A stretch of DNA of 41,038 nucleotides from Oscillospiraceae bacterium (lineage in GTDB: Bacteria; Bacillota; Clostridia; Oscillospirales; Ruminococcaceae). A program made the translations under genes and the position numbers. The DNA is taken from NCBI GenBank assembly GCA_003531585.1, contig DQFX01000032.1:1132-42169 (forward strand), read 5' to 3'. This document shows positions 22,700 through 31,183 of the stretch, piece by piece; position 1 is the first letter of the stretch; each line of letters begins with the position of its first letter. Under the pieces are notes generated by a model. It saw only the letters and a program-made list of their open reading frames with translations. It did no database searches and had not been told where the DNA came from.

Positions 22700-23764
22700 T
22701 CACGCTTTGCTTTCAGCTGCCTTGTCAACGGAAATAGCCTCGGGGAATACGCTGCGGCTGTCTTCCTTCGAAAGGAAGGTCGTGTTGACATAACCCTGAA
22801 TGATGGCTCCGTCTGTTACGGCGATGGTGGAAGCGTTTATGTCGCCGAACACGATGGCGTCGCGCTTGAGCTCAGCCTTGCCGCCGATCTCGAGCTTACC
22901 GCGGATCCTGCCGTTAACGTCGGCATACTGGGAGCTGAGGTCGCCGATAAGTATTGTGTCGCGGTCCATGCGCACCTTGCCTTTGAGGTTAAGATTGCCC
23001 TGCATCGCTGCGGAGTTCATGTTAGCGTTGTTGCACTTGATATCGCCTACCACCTTGCCGGACATCTCGATATCACGGGTGGTCTCAATGTTGCCCTTTA
23101 TATTGCCATCGACCTGCATATTTGCGAGGCTTCGTACGTTACCGTCGATTATGGTGTTGCGGGAGATGACCGTAACCTCATCGGTGTCGCTGGGAGCGTC
23201 GATAGACTGCCCCGGCGCCGTGGGAGGCACAGGCGGAACATATCCGTTACCGCCGCCGAATCCGCCGTAGCCCTGATTATTAGCCGCGCCGTAGTTCGGA
23301 ACTCCCTGTGCGTTCTGCATTCCCTGAGCCATCTGGGGATTCTGCATATTCTGAGCGTTCTGCGCGCCCATGTTATTCTGTGCATTCTGGTCACGGTAAT
23401 ACGAAGTTTCAAGCGGAGCTCCTGCCGCGCCCGCGTCTGCCTGCTGGCTGAACTGATAGCCCTGCGTATTCTGACCCTGCTGCGGAGCCTGCGCCGACTG
23501 CTGAACATTCTGAGCCTGCTGAGCAGACTGCATGGGCTGCGAAGGATTAGCCGGCTGAACAGGCTGTGCAGACTGCTGTGCGGTCTGCCCCATCATCTGC
23601 TGAGGCTGCGCCTGCTCCTGCTGAAACTGCTCCTGGGGAGCGTTGAGATATCTGTCAAGTTCGGTCGGCTGCGCCGGCTTGTCGGTCTTTTCCCCGGTTT
23701 CCTCGAGACCGTCCTTCTTCCACAGTTCCTTTACCGCCTGTGAAAAATTATCTTTGATACCCAT
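22700..23764 (-). CDS. Bactofilin-like polymer-forming cytoskeletal protein
   Basis: A 354-residue protein with a C-terminal bactofilin domain (about residues 195-330). Its beta-helix repeats are visible as VISRNTIIDGNV, MQVDGNIKGNIETT, IEMSGKVVGDIKC, MQGNLNLKGKV, ILIGDLSSQYADVNG, RDAIVFGDINAS and DGAIIQGYVNT. The N-terminal half is an unusual low-complexity region very rich in Gln, Ala, Asn and Pro (about 45-175). Bactofilins self-assemble into filaments or patches that position cell-wall enzymes. AAAGGATCTAAT precedes the ATG. It lies 36 bases after a polysaccharide deacetylase gene, which fits a cell-envelope role. Confidence 0.9.
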   Translation of the reverse strand: MGIKDNFSQAVKELWKKDGLEETGEKTDKPAQPTELDRYLNAPQEQFQQEQAQPQQMMGQTAQQSAQPVQPANPSQPMQSAQQAQNVQQSAQAPQQGQNTQGYQFSQQADAGAAGAPLETSYYRDQNAQNNMGAQNAQNMQNPQMAQGMQNAQGVPNYGAANNQGYGGFGGGNGYVPPVPPTAPGQSIDAPSDTDEVTVISRNTIIDGNVRSLANMQVDGNIKGNIETTRDIEMSGKVVGDIKCNNANMNSAAMQGNLNLKGKVRMDRDTILIGDLSSQYADVNGRIRGKLEIGGKAELKRDAIVFGDINASTIAVTDGAIIQGYVNTTFLSKEDSRSVFPEAISVDKAAESKA

Positions 23765-23800
23765 ATTAGATCCTTTCTTTTTCTGCTGTGCAGCCTAACT

Positions 23801-24949
23801 TCAGGCGAACGGCCCGGTGAACTGAACAGGTCTAGTATCGTTGTTTATCTTGTCGAATTTATATCCGTCGCTTACCAGCACGTGAAGCACGTCGCCAAGC
23901 ACCAGCACGGTGTTCGGCGTGGAGTTGGAATCGTGCATCAGCACTATAGAGCGGTAACAGTTTGCGATATCAAAGGGAATCGAATTGTACATGTCAGTCC
24001 AGGTAGCGCCGTCCACGTCGCCGCTTTCTACGTTCCAGTCGTAGTAGCGGAATCCCCTGCGGGTCATCTCCTGGATTATTTCATCCCTGGTCTCGGTGTT
24101 GAAATCATTTACGCTGCCGCCGGGGAACCTGAAGATCTCGGTCTTTATCCCGGTTGCGTCGTAGATTATATCCCATGCCTCGTGGAAATCGTCAAGATAC
24201 GCATCCACTGACGAATAAATATCCTTGTAAACATGCGAAGCGCTGTGTACGCCTATCGAGTGCCCCGCAGCAGCGATAGCCTTCAGCTTGGCATAGCAGC
24301 CCTCGGAACGGTTCGGCACAACGAAGAACGTCGCCTTTACGTTGTACTGCTCGAGATAGCTCAGTATGCTGTAGGTGTTATCGGAAGGGCCGTCGTCGAA
24401 TGTGAGATACACGATGCCGAGCTCCCGGACGTAGTCGCTCTCCGCCGGAGCATTCACCATCATATCCGGGTAGATGTCAGCGTAGGGGCTTTCCGGCTGC
24501 GAAGCCTGCTGCGTCGTCTGTTTTGTCTCTGCGGCGTCAGCTTCGCTTTCAGCAGAGGACTCCGCCTCGGCGGTATCCACGGTCTGAAATGCGGAATTCC
24601 CGGAGCTGCCTGAACTTGCGGAGCTGTCAGAGCTGGTGCCGCCGCTCATGTTAGCTGCGGGCTGGCTCTCGTCCTTTCCGTGGAGGACGTATTCTATAAG
24701 CTCCTCGTCTGAAAGCCCGCTGCGGGCGTAAACATCGTAGAACCCCTTGACGGTAGGTTCGCGCTCTCCGCTGAGAATTGCGGCGTAGTACTCCAGCCGC
24801 TCGTTATCATGCTGTATATCCCTGACCTCGGCGCTCTTGTTCCAGAGCAGCACCGCAAAGACCACGCACAGCACCAGCGGCACGAAGAAAACTATGCAGA
24901 GAACGGTCTTGATAAGCACCTTGAAGAATGCCACACTGCCAAACTGCAT
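23801..24949 (-). CDS. Membrane-anchored polysaccharide deacetylase (NodB domain)
   Basis: A 382-residue protein with one N-terminal membrane helix (about 10-36), a Ser/Ala/Glu/Gln-rich linker (95-160) and a C-terminal NodB domain. Catalytic motifs are present: TFDDGPS with D185-D186, HSASH with H235 and H239, RFPGG, DWNVESGD and LMHDSN. It should remove acetyl groups from peptidoglycan or another extracellular glycan; the substrate cannot be told from sequence. I choose the ATG at 24949 because AGAGG lies 7 bases upstream; an in-frame GTG at 24973 lacks such a site. It is the first gene after the promoter at 25045-25073. Confidence 0.92.
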   Translation of the reverse strand: MQFGSVAFFKVLIKTVLCIVFFVPLVLCVVFAVLLWNKSAEVRDIQHDNERLEYYAAILSGEREPTVKGFYDVYARSGLSDEELIEYVLHGKDESQPAANMSGGTSSDSSASSGSSGNSAFQTVDTAEAESSAESEADAAETKQTTQQASQPESPYADIYPDMMVNAPAESDYVRELGIVYLTFDDGPSDNTYSILSYLEQYNVKATFFVVPNRSEGCYAKLKAIAAAGHSIGVHSASHVYKDIYSSVDAYLDDFHEAWDIIYDATGIKTEIFRFPGGSVNDFNTETRDEIIQEMTRRGFRYYDWNVESGDVDGATWTDMYNSIPFDIANCYRSIVLMHDSNSTPNTVLVLGDVLHVLVSDGYKFDKINNDTRPVQFTGPFA

Positions 24950-25044
24950 TTTCTGACCTCTTTTATCTTTCACGCTGCATAAATTGCAGACGCGTTATTA
25001 TCGTTATGGTACAATCCAAAAACAGACTATACCCCTATTATTTA

Positions 25045-25073
25045 ATGATACTATAAAACGCCGATTTTGTCAA
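25045..25073 (-). promoter_or_regulatory. Promoter of the deacetylase-bactofilin-atp run
   Basis: On the minus strand TTGACA (25073-25068) and TATCAT (25050-25045) have a 17-bp spacer. The leader to the deacetylase start is about 90 nucleotides. This is the only clear promoter I noticed upstream of the atp genes; internal promoters are possible. Confidence 0.65.
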
Positions 25074-25173
25074 TAGCAACAGCCGCGAAAAAGTCAATTA
25101 TTACCCGGAATATGGACAAATTATGCTTTATTTTATCGCGGCATATGGTTAATATGCACAAAGAAACGACTGA

Positions 25174-25226
25174 AAAAACTACAGCCGGACAGTCCTGAAA
25201 CAGGAGCCGTCCGGCCGCTTTTTTTA
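25174..25226. terminator. Terminator after ppiB
   Basis: GCCGGACAGTCCTG (25183-25196) pairs with CAGGAGCCGTCCGGC (25201-25215) with a small internal mismatch and a 4-base loop. T or A runs lie on both sides, so it can work for the minus-strand operon ending at ppiB and also on the plus strand. A separate small hairpin, GCATAT/ATATGC, lies at 25141-25157. Confidence 0.85.
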
Positions 25227-25700
25227 TCAGTCTTGAATGAAAACGCGCTTCATTTTGCACTCGGTGAGAGGTCTGTCGCTGTAATCAGTCTGAACCTCTG
25301 CGATCTCGTCAACCGCGTCCATGCCGTCGACAACTCTGCCGAACGCAGCATACTGCCCGTCCAGGAAAAAGGAATCCTTGTGGCAGATGAAGAACTGCGA
25401 GCTTGCAGAATTCGGGTTCTGCGCACGCGCCATGGAGATAACTCCGCGCTCGTGGCGAAGGTCGTTGGGAACGCCGTTCATCAGGAATTCGCCCTTGATC
25501 TTCTCCTTAGCGCCGCCCATTCCGGTACCCTCGGGGTCGCCGCCCTGTATCATGAAATCCTTGATAACGCGGTGGAATATCAGCCCGTCATAGAAGCCGG
25601 CGCTGACCAGCTTGAGGAAGTTCTCCACCGTTATCGGAGCCTTGTCAGGATAAAGCTCGAGCTTTATCTGCTTTCCGTTTTCCATTTCGATAATGACCAT
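25227..25700 (-). CDS. ppiB: Peptidyl-prolyl cis-trans isomerase, cyclophilin type
   Basis: Catalyses proline isomerisation during protein folding. The 157-residue product has the cyclophilin core: PITVENFLKLV, FHRVIKDFMIQGGDPEGTG (with the catalytic Arg in FHRV), GVISMARA and SSQFFICH, FLDGQYAAFGRV. There is no signal peptide, so it is cytoplasmic. GGAGAAAAGAC precedes the ATG. It lies 12 bases after the HD-GYP gene and ends at a strong terminator. Confidence 0.96.
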   Translation of the reverse strand: MVIIEMENGKQIKLELYPDKAPITVENFLKLVSAGFYDGLIFHRVIKDFMIQGGDPEGTGMGGAKEKIKGEFLMNGVPNDLRHERGVISMARAQNPNSASSQFFICHKDSFFLDGQYAAFGRVVDGMDAVDEIAEVQTDYSDRPLTECKMKRVFIQD

Positions 25701-25712
25701 GTCTTTTCTCCT

Positions 25713-26834
25713 TTATATGTTGTAATTTCCGCTGTATATCCCGGTTATCATCAGGGAGAGGAAACGGAAATCATTGCCGAGGTCTATCTCCTCGCCTGCG
25801 CCTTCGCCGTATATCCTTACGACCGGGCGCAGGACGTTGGTGTTGTTCTTCACGACGACGCCGTGACGTCCGTCCGAAAGCGACACCACAGTACCCACCG
25901 GATACGGATTGAACGACCGCAGGAACGCCGCCGTAACGTCGAAATCAAAATGAACGCCGCACCCGCCAAGCATGTACTCCTCGGTCTCCGCAACCGACCA
26001 CGGACGGCGGTAGGGGCGGTTCGAGGTCAGCGCGTCGAACACGTCCGCAACGGTCAGAATACGCGCGATAAGCGGTATCTTCTTCCCCGCAAGACCAGTC
26101 GGATAGCCGCTGCCGTCGAATTTCTCCTGATGGAACAGCACTCCCGAAAGCACGTTCGCACTGTAGCCCCCGGTCTGCTTGAGTATCCGGTATCCGATAT
26201 ACGGGTGCTGCTTTATCTTATCGAATTCCTCGTCGGTGAGCCTTCCCGGCTTGACTATTATTTCGTGGTCGATGTTGGATTTGCCGATATCATGCAGCAG
26301 CGCCGCAAGTATGACCTCCTTGATATCGCCCTGGGACAGATGAAGTTCGTTAGCGATACCGGTCGAAAGCATGGCGACGCGCAGGCAGTGCTTGTAGGTG
26401 TAGTCGTCATAGTTTTGCAGCGCGATCATCTGGTTCCCGAGGTAGGTGGAGTCGTTTCCGATATCTACAAGGATATCGTCCGCGATATCGTCGACCTGCT
26501 CTATCGCTTTCTGCGAAAGCTGCTGTATCTCGCCGTTATGCTCGAAAATCGTGCTCAGCTCGTCGAGCGCCTTGCCGATGTGCTGATTCTTTATCACATC
26601 TGTGGCTTCCTCGAGGGATTCCTCCTCCGGCGGCTTGTCTATTTCCTGGTCAAGGGTGCGCTCGCCCTTTATGGTTACGTTCTTGATGCCCTTGCTTTTC
26701 AGCAGGTTTATCATGTCGGCGGTGATGAGCGTTCCCTTCATCAGCAGGGTCTTGTAATCCCTTGCAGACGTTGAGGCAACATCCTTCGCCAGTACCATTC
26801 CTTCGGTGACGTTATCTATCGGAACAATTAACAT
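25713..26834 (-). CDS. HD-GYP domain protein with variant HQE motif
   Basis: A 373-residue cytoplasmic protein. The N-terminal part (1-120) is a DUF3391-like or linker region. The HD-GYP domain covers about 140-300 with H149, LLHDIGK (H181-D182), H210, FHQEKFDGSGYP (235-246 region) and ADVFDALTSNRPYR. A C-terminal beta-rich extension (about 310-373) follows. HD-GYP proteins usually hydrolyse cyclic di-GMP. Here the usual HHE reads HQE (H235-Q236-E237), so one metal ligand is changed and activity may differ. AGGAG lies 8 bases before the ATG. Membrane helices and receiver domains are absent. The MITE-like element lies just upstream. Confidence 0.9.
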   Translation of the reverse strand: MLIVPIDNVTEGMVLAKDVASTSARDYKTLLMKGTLITADMINLLKSKGIKNVTIKGERTLDQEIDKPPEEESLEEATDVIKNQHIGKALDELSTIFEHNGEIQQLSQKAIEQVDDIADDILVDIGNDSTYLGNQMIALQNYDDYTYKHCLRVAMLSTGIANELHLSQGDIKEVILAALLHDIGKSNIDHEIIVKPGRLTDEEFDKIKQHPYIGYRILKQTGGYSANVLSGVLFHQEKFDGSGYPTGLAGKKIPLIARILTVADVFDALTSNRPYRRPWSVAETEEYMLGGCGVHFDFDVTAAFLRSFNPYPVGTVVSLSDGRHGVVVKNNTNVLRPVVRIYGEGAGEEIDLGNDFRFLSLMITGIYSGNYNI

Positions 26835-26858
26835 AGTGACCGCTCCTGACTCTGATTA

Positions 26859-27032
26859 GGGAAGCACTGATTAAATCTGGTGCGTATATTGCGCAGTCAG
26901 ATTTTTCGTCAGATTGTACAATGAGGACGACGCAAGGCTGTCGCCTTGCTAGGACGAATTGTGCAAGATGACGGAAAATATGCAAGCAAGATACGCAGCA
27001 AGCCGTCAGGCGTGATTTAATCAGTGGTTCCT
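26859..27032. mobile_element. MITE-like palindromic element with TA duplication
   Basis: Terminal inverted repeats GGGAAGCACTGATTAAATC (26859-26877) and GATTTAATCAGTGGTTCCT (27014-27032) match except for two positions. They are flanked by TA on both sides (26857-26858 and 27033-27034), like the target duplication of IS630/mariner-type elements. The interior is a long imperfect palindrome with a central GCAAGGC/GCCTTGC hairpin. It holds no ORF. It lies in the 215-base gap between the nucleotidyltransferase and HD-GYP genes. Confidence 0.8.
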
Positions 27033-27049
27033 TAGTGCTGCGTGAAATA

Positions 27050-27955
27050 TCAGCCCCACAGCGGGGAATTGTAAACTCCTGCGCTGACGCAGTTCCTGAG
27101 GGTCTCGCGGGCGTTGTCCGCGTCCGCCTCGTAGGTTATGCCGAACCAGCGGCTGTCTGTCGCAAGGTTCATCACCCGGAAGCCGCTGCCGTGTATCTCC
27201 GCGTCCACTGCGTCGGCGATGGTCAGCTCCGCCTTCGGCTCGCCAGACGGGAGCTTTTCCAGGAACTCCGAGAGCCTGCGTTCAAGCCGCGGCATGAAGT
27301 CCGCGCCAAAGCCCCACATGCTCATGGAAACGGTGTCGTTTTCACTGAGTATGCGCTTCTCTCCCGCGAAAGTTCCGGAAATAACGCCGTCGGCGGCTCT
27401 GCCTATCGCCTTTGTTTCCTCAACGCTGGTGAGAAGTCCCTGCGCGTCGGTCTTGCAGACTCCGCGGTTTACCGTTCCGAAATCGGACAGTGTGTTTTTC
27501 AGCAGAAATCCCACGGAACATGCGTCCGCGGTGAAATCGCTTAGGAACCCGCCAAGCTGCAGGAATGCGTCCTGACCGTAGAAATCGTCGGCGTTGACGA
27601 TGGCGAAAGGTCCGTCTATCACATCGCGGCAGCAGTACAGCGCCTGAGCGGTACCCCAGGGCTTAGTCCTTCCTGGGAAATCCCCGCCGCGCACCGGGAG
27701 CTGATCCGGCGACTGGTACACATATTCAGTGGCTATGCGCTTCTCGACCCGCGCGCCGATTGTGGATTTGAAAAGCTCCTCAATGTCGTGCCTGATTATG
27801 AACACCACGCGGTCAAAGCCTGCCTTCACCGCGTCGTGAACCGAGTAATCTATCAGCAGCTCGCCGCTCGGGCCGAGCTTCTCAAGCTGCTTTATCCTTG
27901 TGCCGAAGCGCGTTCCCATGCCCGCCGCAAGGACTATCAAAGTCATCTTTGCCAT
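27050..27955 (-). CDS. Sugar nucleotidyltransferase-like protein
   Basis: A 301-residue protein with the nucleotidyltransferase Rossmann-like N-terminus IVLAAGMGTRFG (about residues 7-18), DRVVFIIRHD, GTAQALYCC and the metal-binding INADDFYG-like segment (IVNADDFYG). These mark the NTP_transferase family that joins NTPs to sugar phosphates or phosphoalcohols; the exact substrate cannot be told. It lacks the left-handed beta-helix tail of GlmU-like enzymes. GGGGG lies 4 bases before the ATG. It is separated from the GNAT gene by 11 bases, and its 3' end lies 18 bases from the MITE-like element. Confidence 0.87.
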   Translation of the reverse strand: MAKMTLIVLAAGMGTRFGTRIKQLEKLGPSGELLIDYSVHDAVKAGFDRVVFIIRHDIEELFKSTIGARVEKRIATEYVYQSPDQLPVRGGDFPGRTKPWGTAQALYCCRDVIDGPFAIVNADDFYGQDAFLQLGGFLSDFTADACSVGFLLKNTLSDFGTVNRGVCKTDAQGLLTSVEETKAIGRAADGVISGTFAGEKRILSENDTVSMSMWGFGADFMPRLERRLSEFLEKLPSGEPKAELTIADAVDAEIHGSGFRVMNLATDSRWFGITYEADADNARETLRNCVSAGVYNSPLWG

Positions 27956-27966
27956 AATGCCCCCAT

Positions 27967-28506
27967 TTAATTAAATTCGGAATTATGAATTCGGAATTCG
28001 GAATTCTGGAGTGCGCTTCGCGCATTATTCCAAATATATCGTATGTCTGTTACTTCAGCGTTTCCGACCTGGCACAGGAGCGTGTCCGTGGTCGGCGTGA
28101 AGCCGTATTTTTCGTAGAGCCTGCGCGCCCGGACGTTTCCGTCCAGCGCCCAGAGGTATATCCGGTCGAAGCCCTGATTTTTCAGCCACCTGACCGAATT
28201 ATCCAGCAGAGCCGTGCCGAATCCCCTGCCCCAGTATTCCGGCAGGACGTACAGCGTGTGCACCTCGCCCCAGCCGGGCATTTTTTCGTCCGCGGCAGGC
28301 CGTGCGCAGGAATGCCCCGCGATAACTCCGCCCTCGGTCAGCACGAAGCTGCCGGGAAGCCCCGCGAAGCTGTCTTTCCAGCGCTCCGGCGAGAGCAGGT
28401 CAAGGTAGTACTGCGGGAGCAGACCTTTGTATCCCGCCTGCCAGCTCCTGACATAGAGCCGCGCCGCCTCGTCGGCTTCCTGCGGCTCCATGCGGCGTAT
28501 CTCCAT
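27967..28506 (-). CDS. GNAT family N-acetyltransferase with repeat-derived C-terminus
   Basis: A 179-residue acetyltransferase. The acetyl-CoA loop appears in VLPEYWGRGFGTALLD (about residues 87-102) and the last helix and strand in NVRARRLYEKYGFTPT. The substrate is unknown. The start overlaps the valS stop by one base (TAATG), so it is translationally coupled. The C-terminal residues after about 161 (ARSALQNSEFRIHNSEFN) fall outside the GNAT fold and are encoded by an intergenic repeat (27974-28028), so the repeat supplied a new stop. Confidence 0.88.
   Translation of the reverse strand: MEIRRMEPQEADEAARLYVRSWQAGYKGLLPQYYLDLLSPERWKDSFAGLPGSFVLTEGGVIAGHSCARPAADEKMPGWGEVHTLYVLPEYWGRGFGTALLDNSVRWLKNQGFDRIYLWALDGNVRARRLYEKYGFTPTTDTLLCQVGNAEVTDIRYIWNNARSALQNSEFRIHNSEFN
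27974..28028. repeat. Dispersed ATTCGGAATT repeat, copy A
   Basis: Contains ATTCGGAATTATGAATTC and further GGAATTC repeats, followed by a TGCGC/GCGCA hairpin (28012-28024). It shares ATTCGGAATTATG with copy B at 32953-33052. It forms the 3' end of the GNAT gene. Confidence 0.65.
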
Positions 28507-31139
28507 TACTTTAAGCCTTCGATGGAAGCGTTGATCTTCGCGAGCTTCTCCTCTGCCTTAGCAAGCTTTGTGCGCTCGTTCTCGATCTGCTGCGCGGGAG
28601 CCTTCGCAAGGAATCCCGGGTTGTTCAGCTTCTTGGAGAGGAACTCTATATCCTTCTCCGCCGCCTTCTTCTCCTTGTCGAGACGTGCAAGCTCCTTGTC
28701 CTTGTCGACAAGCTCGCCCATCGGCATGAATACACGCGCGGAATCGGTAACAACGGTCATCATGCCCTCGGTGGAATCCACCTTTTCAGTTACTGTGAAC
28801 TCGCCTGCGCCCGCAAGCTTCTCAAAGAATCTGCGGCAGTCGGTGAAGAGCTGTACGAACTGGGTCTCAACTGTCATAGTTACTTTCTTTGACGGAGGTA
28901 CGTTCAGCTCGTTGCGCTGTACTCTGATAGCCTTGATGGTGTTGACTACGCGGGAGAACTCCTCGGCAGCCTCGCCGAAGTGCAGCTTTTCGTCATACTC
29001 GCACCATTTAGCTATCATTATGCTCTCGCTGTCGGTGCCGGGCATGGACTGCCAGATCTCCTCGGTGATGAACGGCATGAACGGATGCAGCAGCTTAAGA
29101 ATACCCTGCATGATGTAAACCAGCACGTTCTGCGCTGCAAGAGCGGAATCGCCGCCTTCAGCGATACGCGGCTTTGTCAGCTCGATGTACCAGTCGCAGT
29201 AAACGTCCCAGATGAAGTCGGTGAGGTTCTGAACTGCAACGCCAAGCTCAAACGCCTCGAGGTTGGAGGTCACGTTCTTCACAGTGTCGTTGAACAGGCT
29301 GAGCACCCACTTGTCCTCGATGGGGAGGTTCTCCGGGAGAACCGGAGTTCCGAAGTCCTCAGGGAGGTTCATCAGGATATATCTGGAAGCGTTCCAGAGC
29401 TTGTTTGCAAAGTTTCTGGAGTTCGTTACCTTGGTTTCAGTCCAGCGCATGTCGTTGCCGGGAGCGTTGCCGGTAACGAGGGTAAGTCTAAGCGCGTCTG
29501 CGCCGTACTTGTCGATTATCTCCAGCGGGTCAACGCCGTTGCCCAGGGACTTCGACATCTTTCTGCCCAGCTCGTCGCGAACCAGACCGTGGATAAGAAC
29601 GTCCTTGAACGGCTTCTGACCGGTGTGCTCCAGACCGGAGAATATCATTCTCGCAACCCAGAACGGGATAATATCGTAGCCTGTTACCAGCGTGTTGGTC
29701 GGATAGAAGTAATCCATCTCAGGGGTCTTGTCGGGCCAGCCGAGGGTAGAGAACGGCCACAGCGCGGAGCTGAACCATGTATCCAGTGTGTCCTCGTCCT
29801 GCTTTACGGGAGCGCCGCACTTCGGGCACTTCTCCAGCGGGTCGAGGGAGATAGCGGTGTGCTTGCAGGAAGGGTTCTGGCAGTAGTAAGCCGGAATTCT
29901 GTGACCCCACCAGAGCTGTCTGGAAATGCACCAGTCGCGGATATTCTCCATCCAGTAGAGATAGCCGTTTTCAAAACGCTTCGGGATATAGCGCAGTTCT
30001 CCGGACTTTACAACGTCGATAGCGGGCTGTGCTAGCTCCTTCATGGAAACGAACCACTGGAGGGACGCGCGCGGCTCAACGGTGGTGCCGCAGCGCTGGC
30101 AGCAGCCTACGTTATGCTTGTGCGGCTCTACCTTTACAAGCAGACCCTGCGCTTCGAGGTCTGCAACCATCTGTTTTCTTGCTTCGTAGCGGTCCATGCC
30201 TGCGTACTTGCCGCCTACGTCGGCGCTGATAGTCGCGTCGTCGTTCATCATGGAGATAACCGGCAGGTCGTGGCGCTGACCTACCATGAAGTCGTTGGGG
30301 TCGTGCGCCGGGGTGATCTTAACAACGCCGGTACCGAACTCCACGTCAACATAGTCGTCGGCGATTATAGGTATCTCGCGGTCGGTCAGCGGGAGCTTAA
30401 CCATTTTGCCGACGATGTTCTTGTAGCGCTCGTCGTTCGGGTTTACAGCCAGCGCTGAGTCGCCGAGAAGCGTTTCAGGACGGGTGGTCGCGATCTCAAC
30501 GAAGCCGGAGCCGTCCGCCAGCGGGTAGTTGATGTGCCAGAAGAATCCGTCCTGCTCCTCATACTCGCACTCGATATCGGAGATGGAGGTCTTGCAGTTC
30601 GGGCACCAGTTTATCATTCTTACGCCGTGATAAATAAGACCCTTGTTGTAGAGATCCATGAACACTTTCTGAACGGCTCTGGAGCAGCCCTCGTCAAGGG
30701 TAAAGCGCTCGCGCTCCCAGTCGCAGGAGCTTCCCAGCTTCTTGAGCTGCTGAACGATACGTCCGCCGTAAACGCGCTTCCAGTCCCATGCGCGCTTGAG
30801 GAATTCCTCTCTGCCTATCTGCTCCTTTGTGAGCCCTTCCTCTTTCATCTTGCCGACTATTTTCGCCTCGGTCGCGATTGAAGCGTGGTCTGTGCCAGGA
30901 AGCCACAGCGCGGAATAGCCCTGCATTCTTCTCCAGCGGATAAGGATATCCTGGAGAGTGTTGTCAAGCGCGTGACCCATGTGGAGCTGTCCGGTGATGT
31001 TTGGCGGAGGGATAACGATGGTATAGGGCTTCTTCTTGGGGTCAATCTCAGCGTGGAAATAGCCCTTTTCCTCCCAGTTATGATAGATACGATCCTCGAA
31101 TTCCTTCGGGGCGTAGGTCTTTGCAAGTTCCTTTCTCAT
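28506..31139 (-). CDS. valS: Valyl-tRNA synthetase
   Basis: Class I enzyme that charges tRNA-Val. The 877-residue length is normal. The HIGH motif reads HMGH in NITGQLHMGHALDNT (about residues 48-62) and the KMSKS motif reads KMSKSLGNGVDPLEI. The editing domain and a C-terminal coiled coil (about 815-877, LAKAEEKLAKINAS) are present. Zinc-type CxxC pairs occur in WCPNCK and KCPKCG. AGGA lies 10 bases before the ATG. Only 44 bases separate it from the RqcH gene, leaving no room for a T-box leader. It overlaps the GNAT gene by one base. Confidence 0.97.
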   Translation of the reverse strand: MRKELAKTYAPKEFEDRIYHNWEEKGYFHAEIDPKKKPYTIVIPPPNITGQLHMGHALDNTLQDILIRWRRMQGYSALWLPGTDHASIATEAKIVGKMKEEGLTKEQIGREEFLKRAWDWKRVYGGRIVQQLKKLGSSCDWERERFTLDEGCSRAVQKVFMDLYNKGLIYHGVRMINWCPNCKTSISDIECEYEEQDGFFWHINYPLADGSGFVEIATTRPETLLGDSALAVNPNDERYKNIVGKMVKLPLTDREIPIIADDYVDVEFGTGVVKITPAHDPNDFMVGQRHDLPVISMMNDDATISADVGGKYAGMDRYEARKQMVADLEAQGLLVKVEPHKHNVGCCQRCGTTVEPRASLQWFVSMKELAQPAIDVVKSGELRYIPKRFENGYLYWMENIRDWCISRQLWWGHRIPAYYCQNPSCKHTAISLDPLEKCPKCGAPVKQDEDTLDTWFSSALWPFSTLGWPDKTPEMDYFYPTNTLVTGYDIIPFWVARMIFSGLEHTGQKPFKDVLIHGLVRDELGRKMSKSLGNGVDPLEIIDKYGADALRLTLVTGNAPGNDMRWTETKVTNSRNFANKLWNASRYILMNLPEDFGTPVLPENLPIEDKWVLSLFNDTVKNVTSNLEAFELGVAVQNLTDFIWDVYCDWYIELTKPRIAEGGDSALAAQNVLVYIMQGILKLLHPFMPFITEEIWQSMPGTDSESIMIAKWCEYDEKLHFGEAAEEFSRVVNTIKAIRVQRNELNVPPSKKVTMTVETQFVQLFTDCRRFFEKLAGAGEFTVTEKVDSTEGMMTVVTDSARVFMPMGELVDKDKELARLDKEKKAAEKDIEFLSKKLNNPGFLAKAPAQQIENERTKLAKAEEKLAKINASIEGLK

Positions 31140-31183
31140 TGCAATGTTGTCCTTTCGTTTTCGGATATATTTACGCGTTAGCG

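Noticed and set aside
25233..26774. 513-codon open frame on the plus strand
   Set aside because: Antisense to ppiB and the HD-GYP gene, without a ribosome binding site or recognisable motif.
31140..31183. T-box leader for valS
   Set aside because: Only 44 bases separate the RqcH gene from valS, far too short for a T-box.
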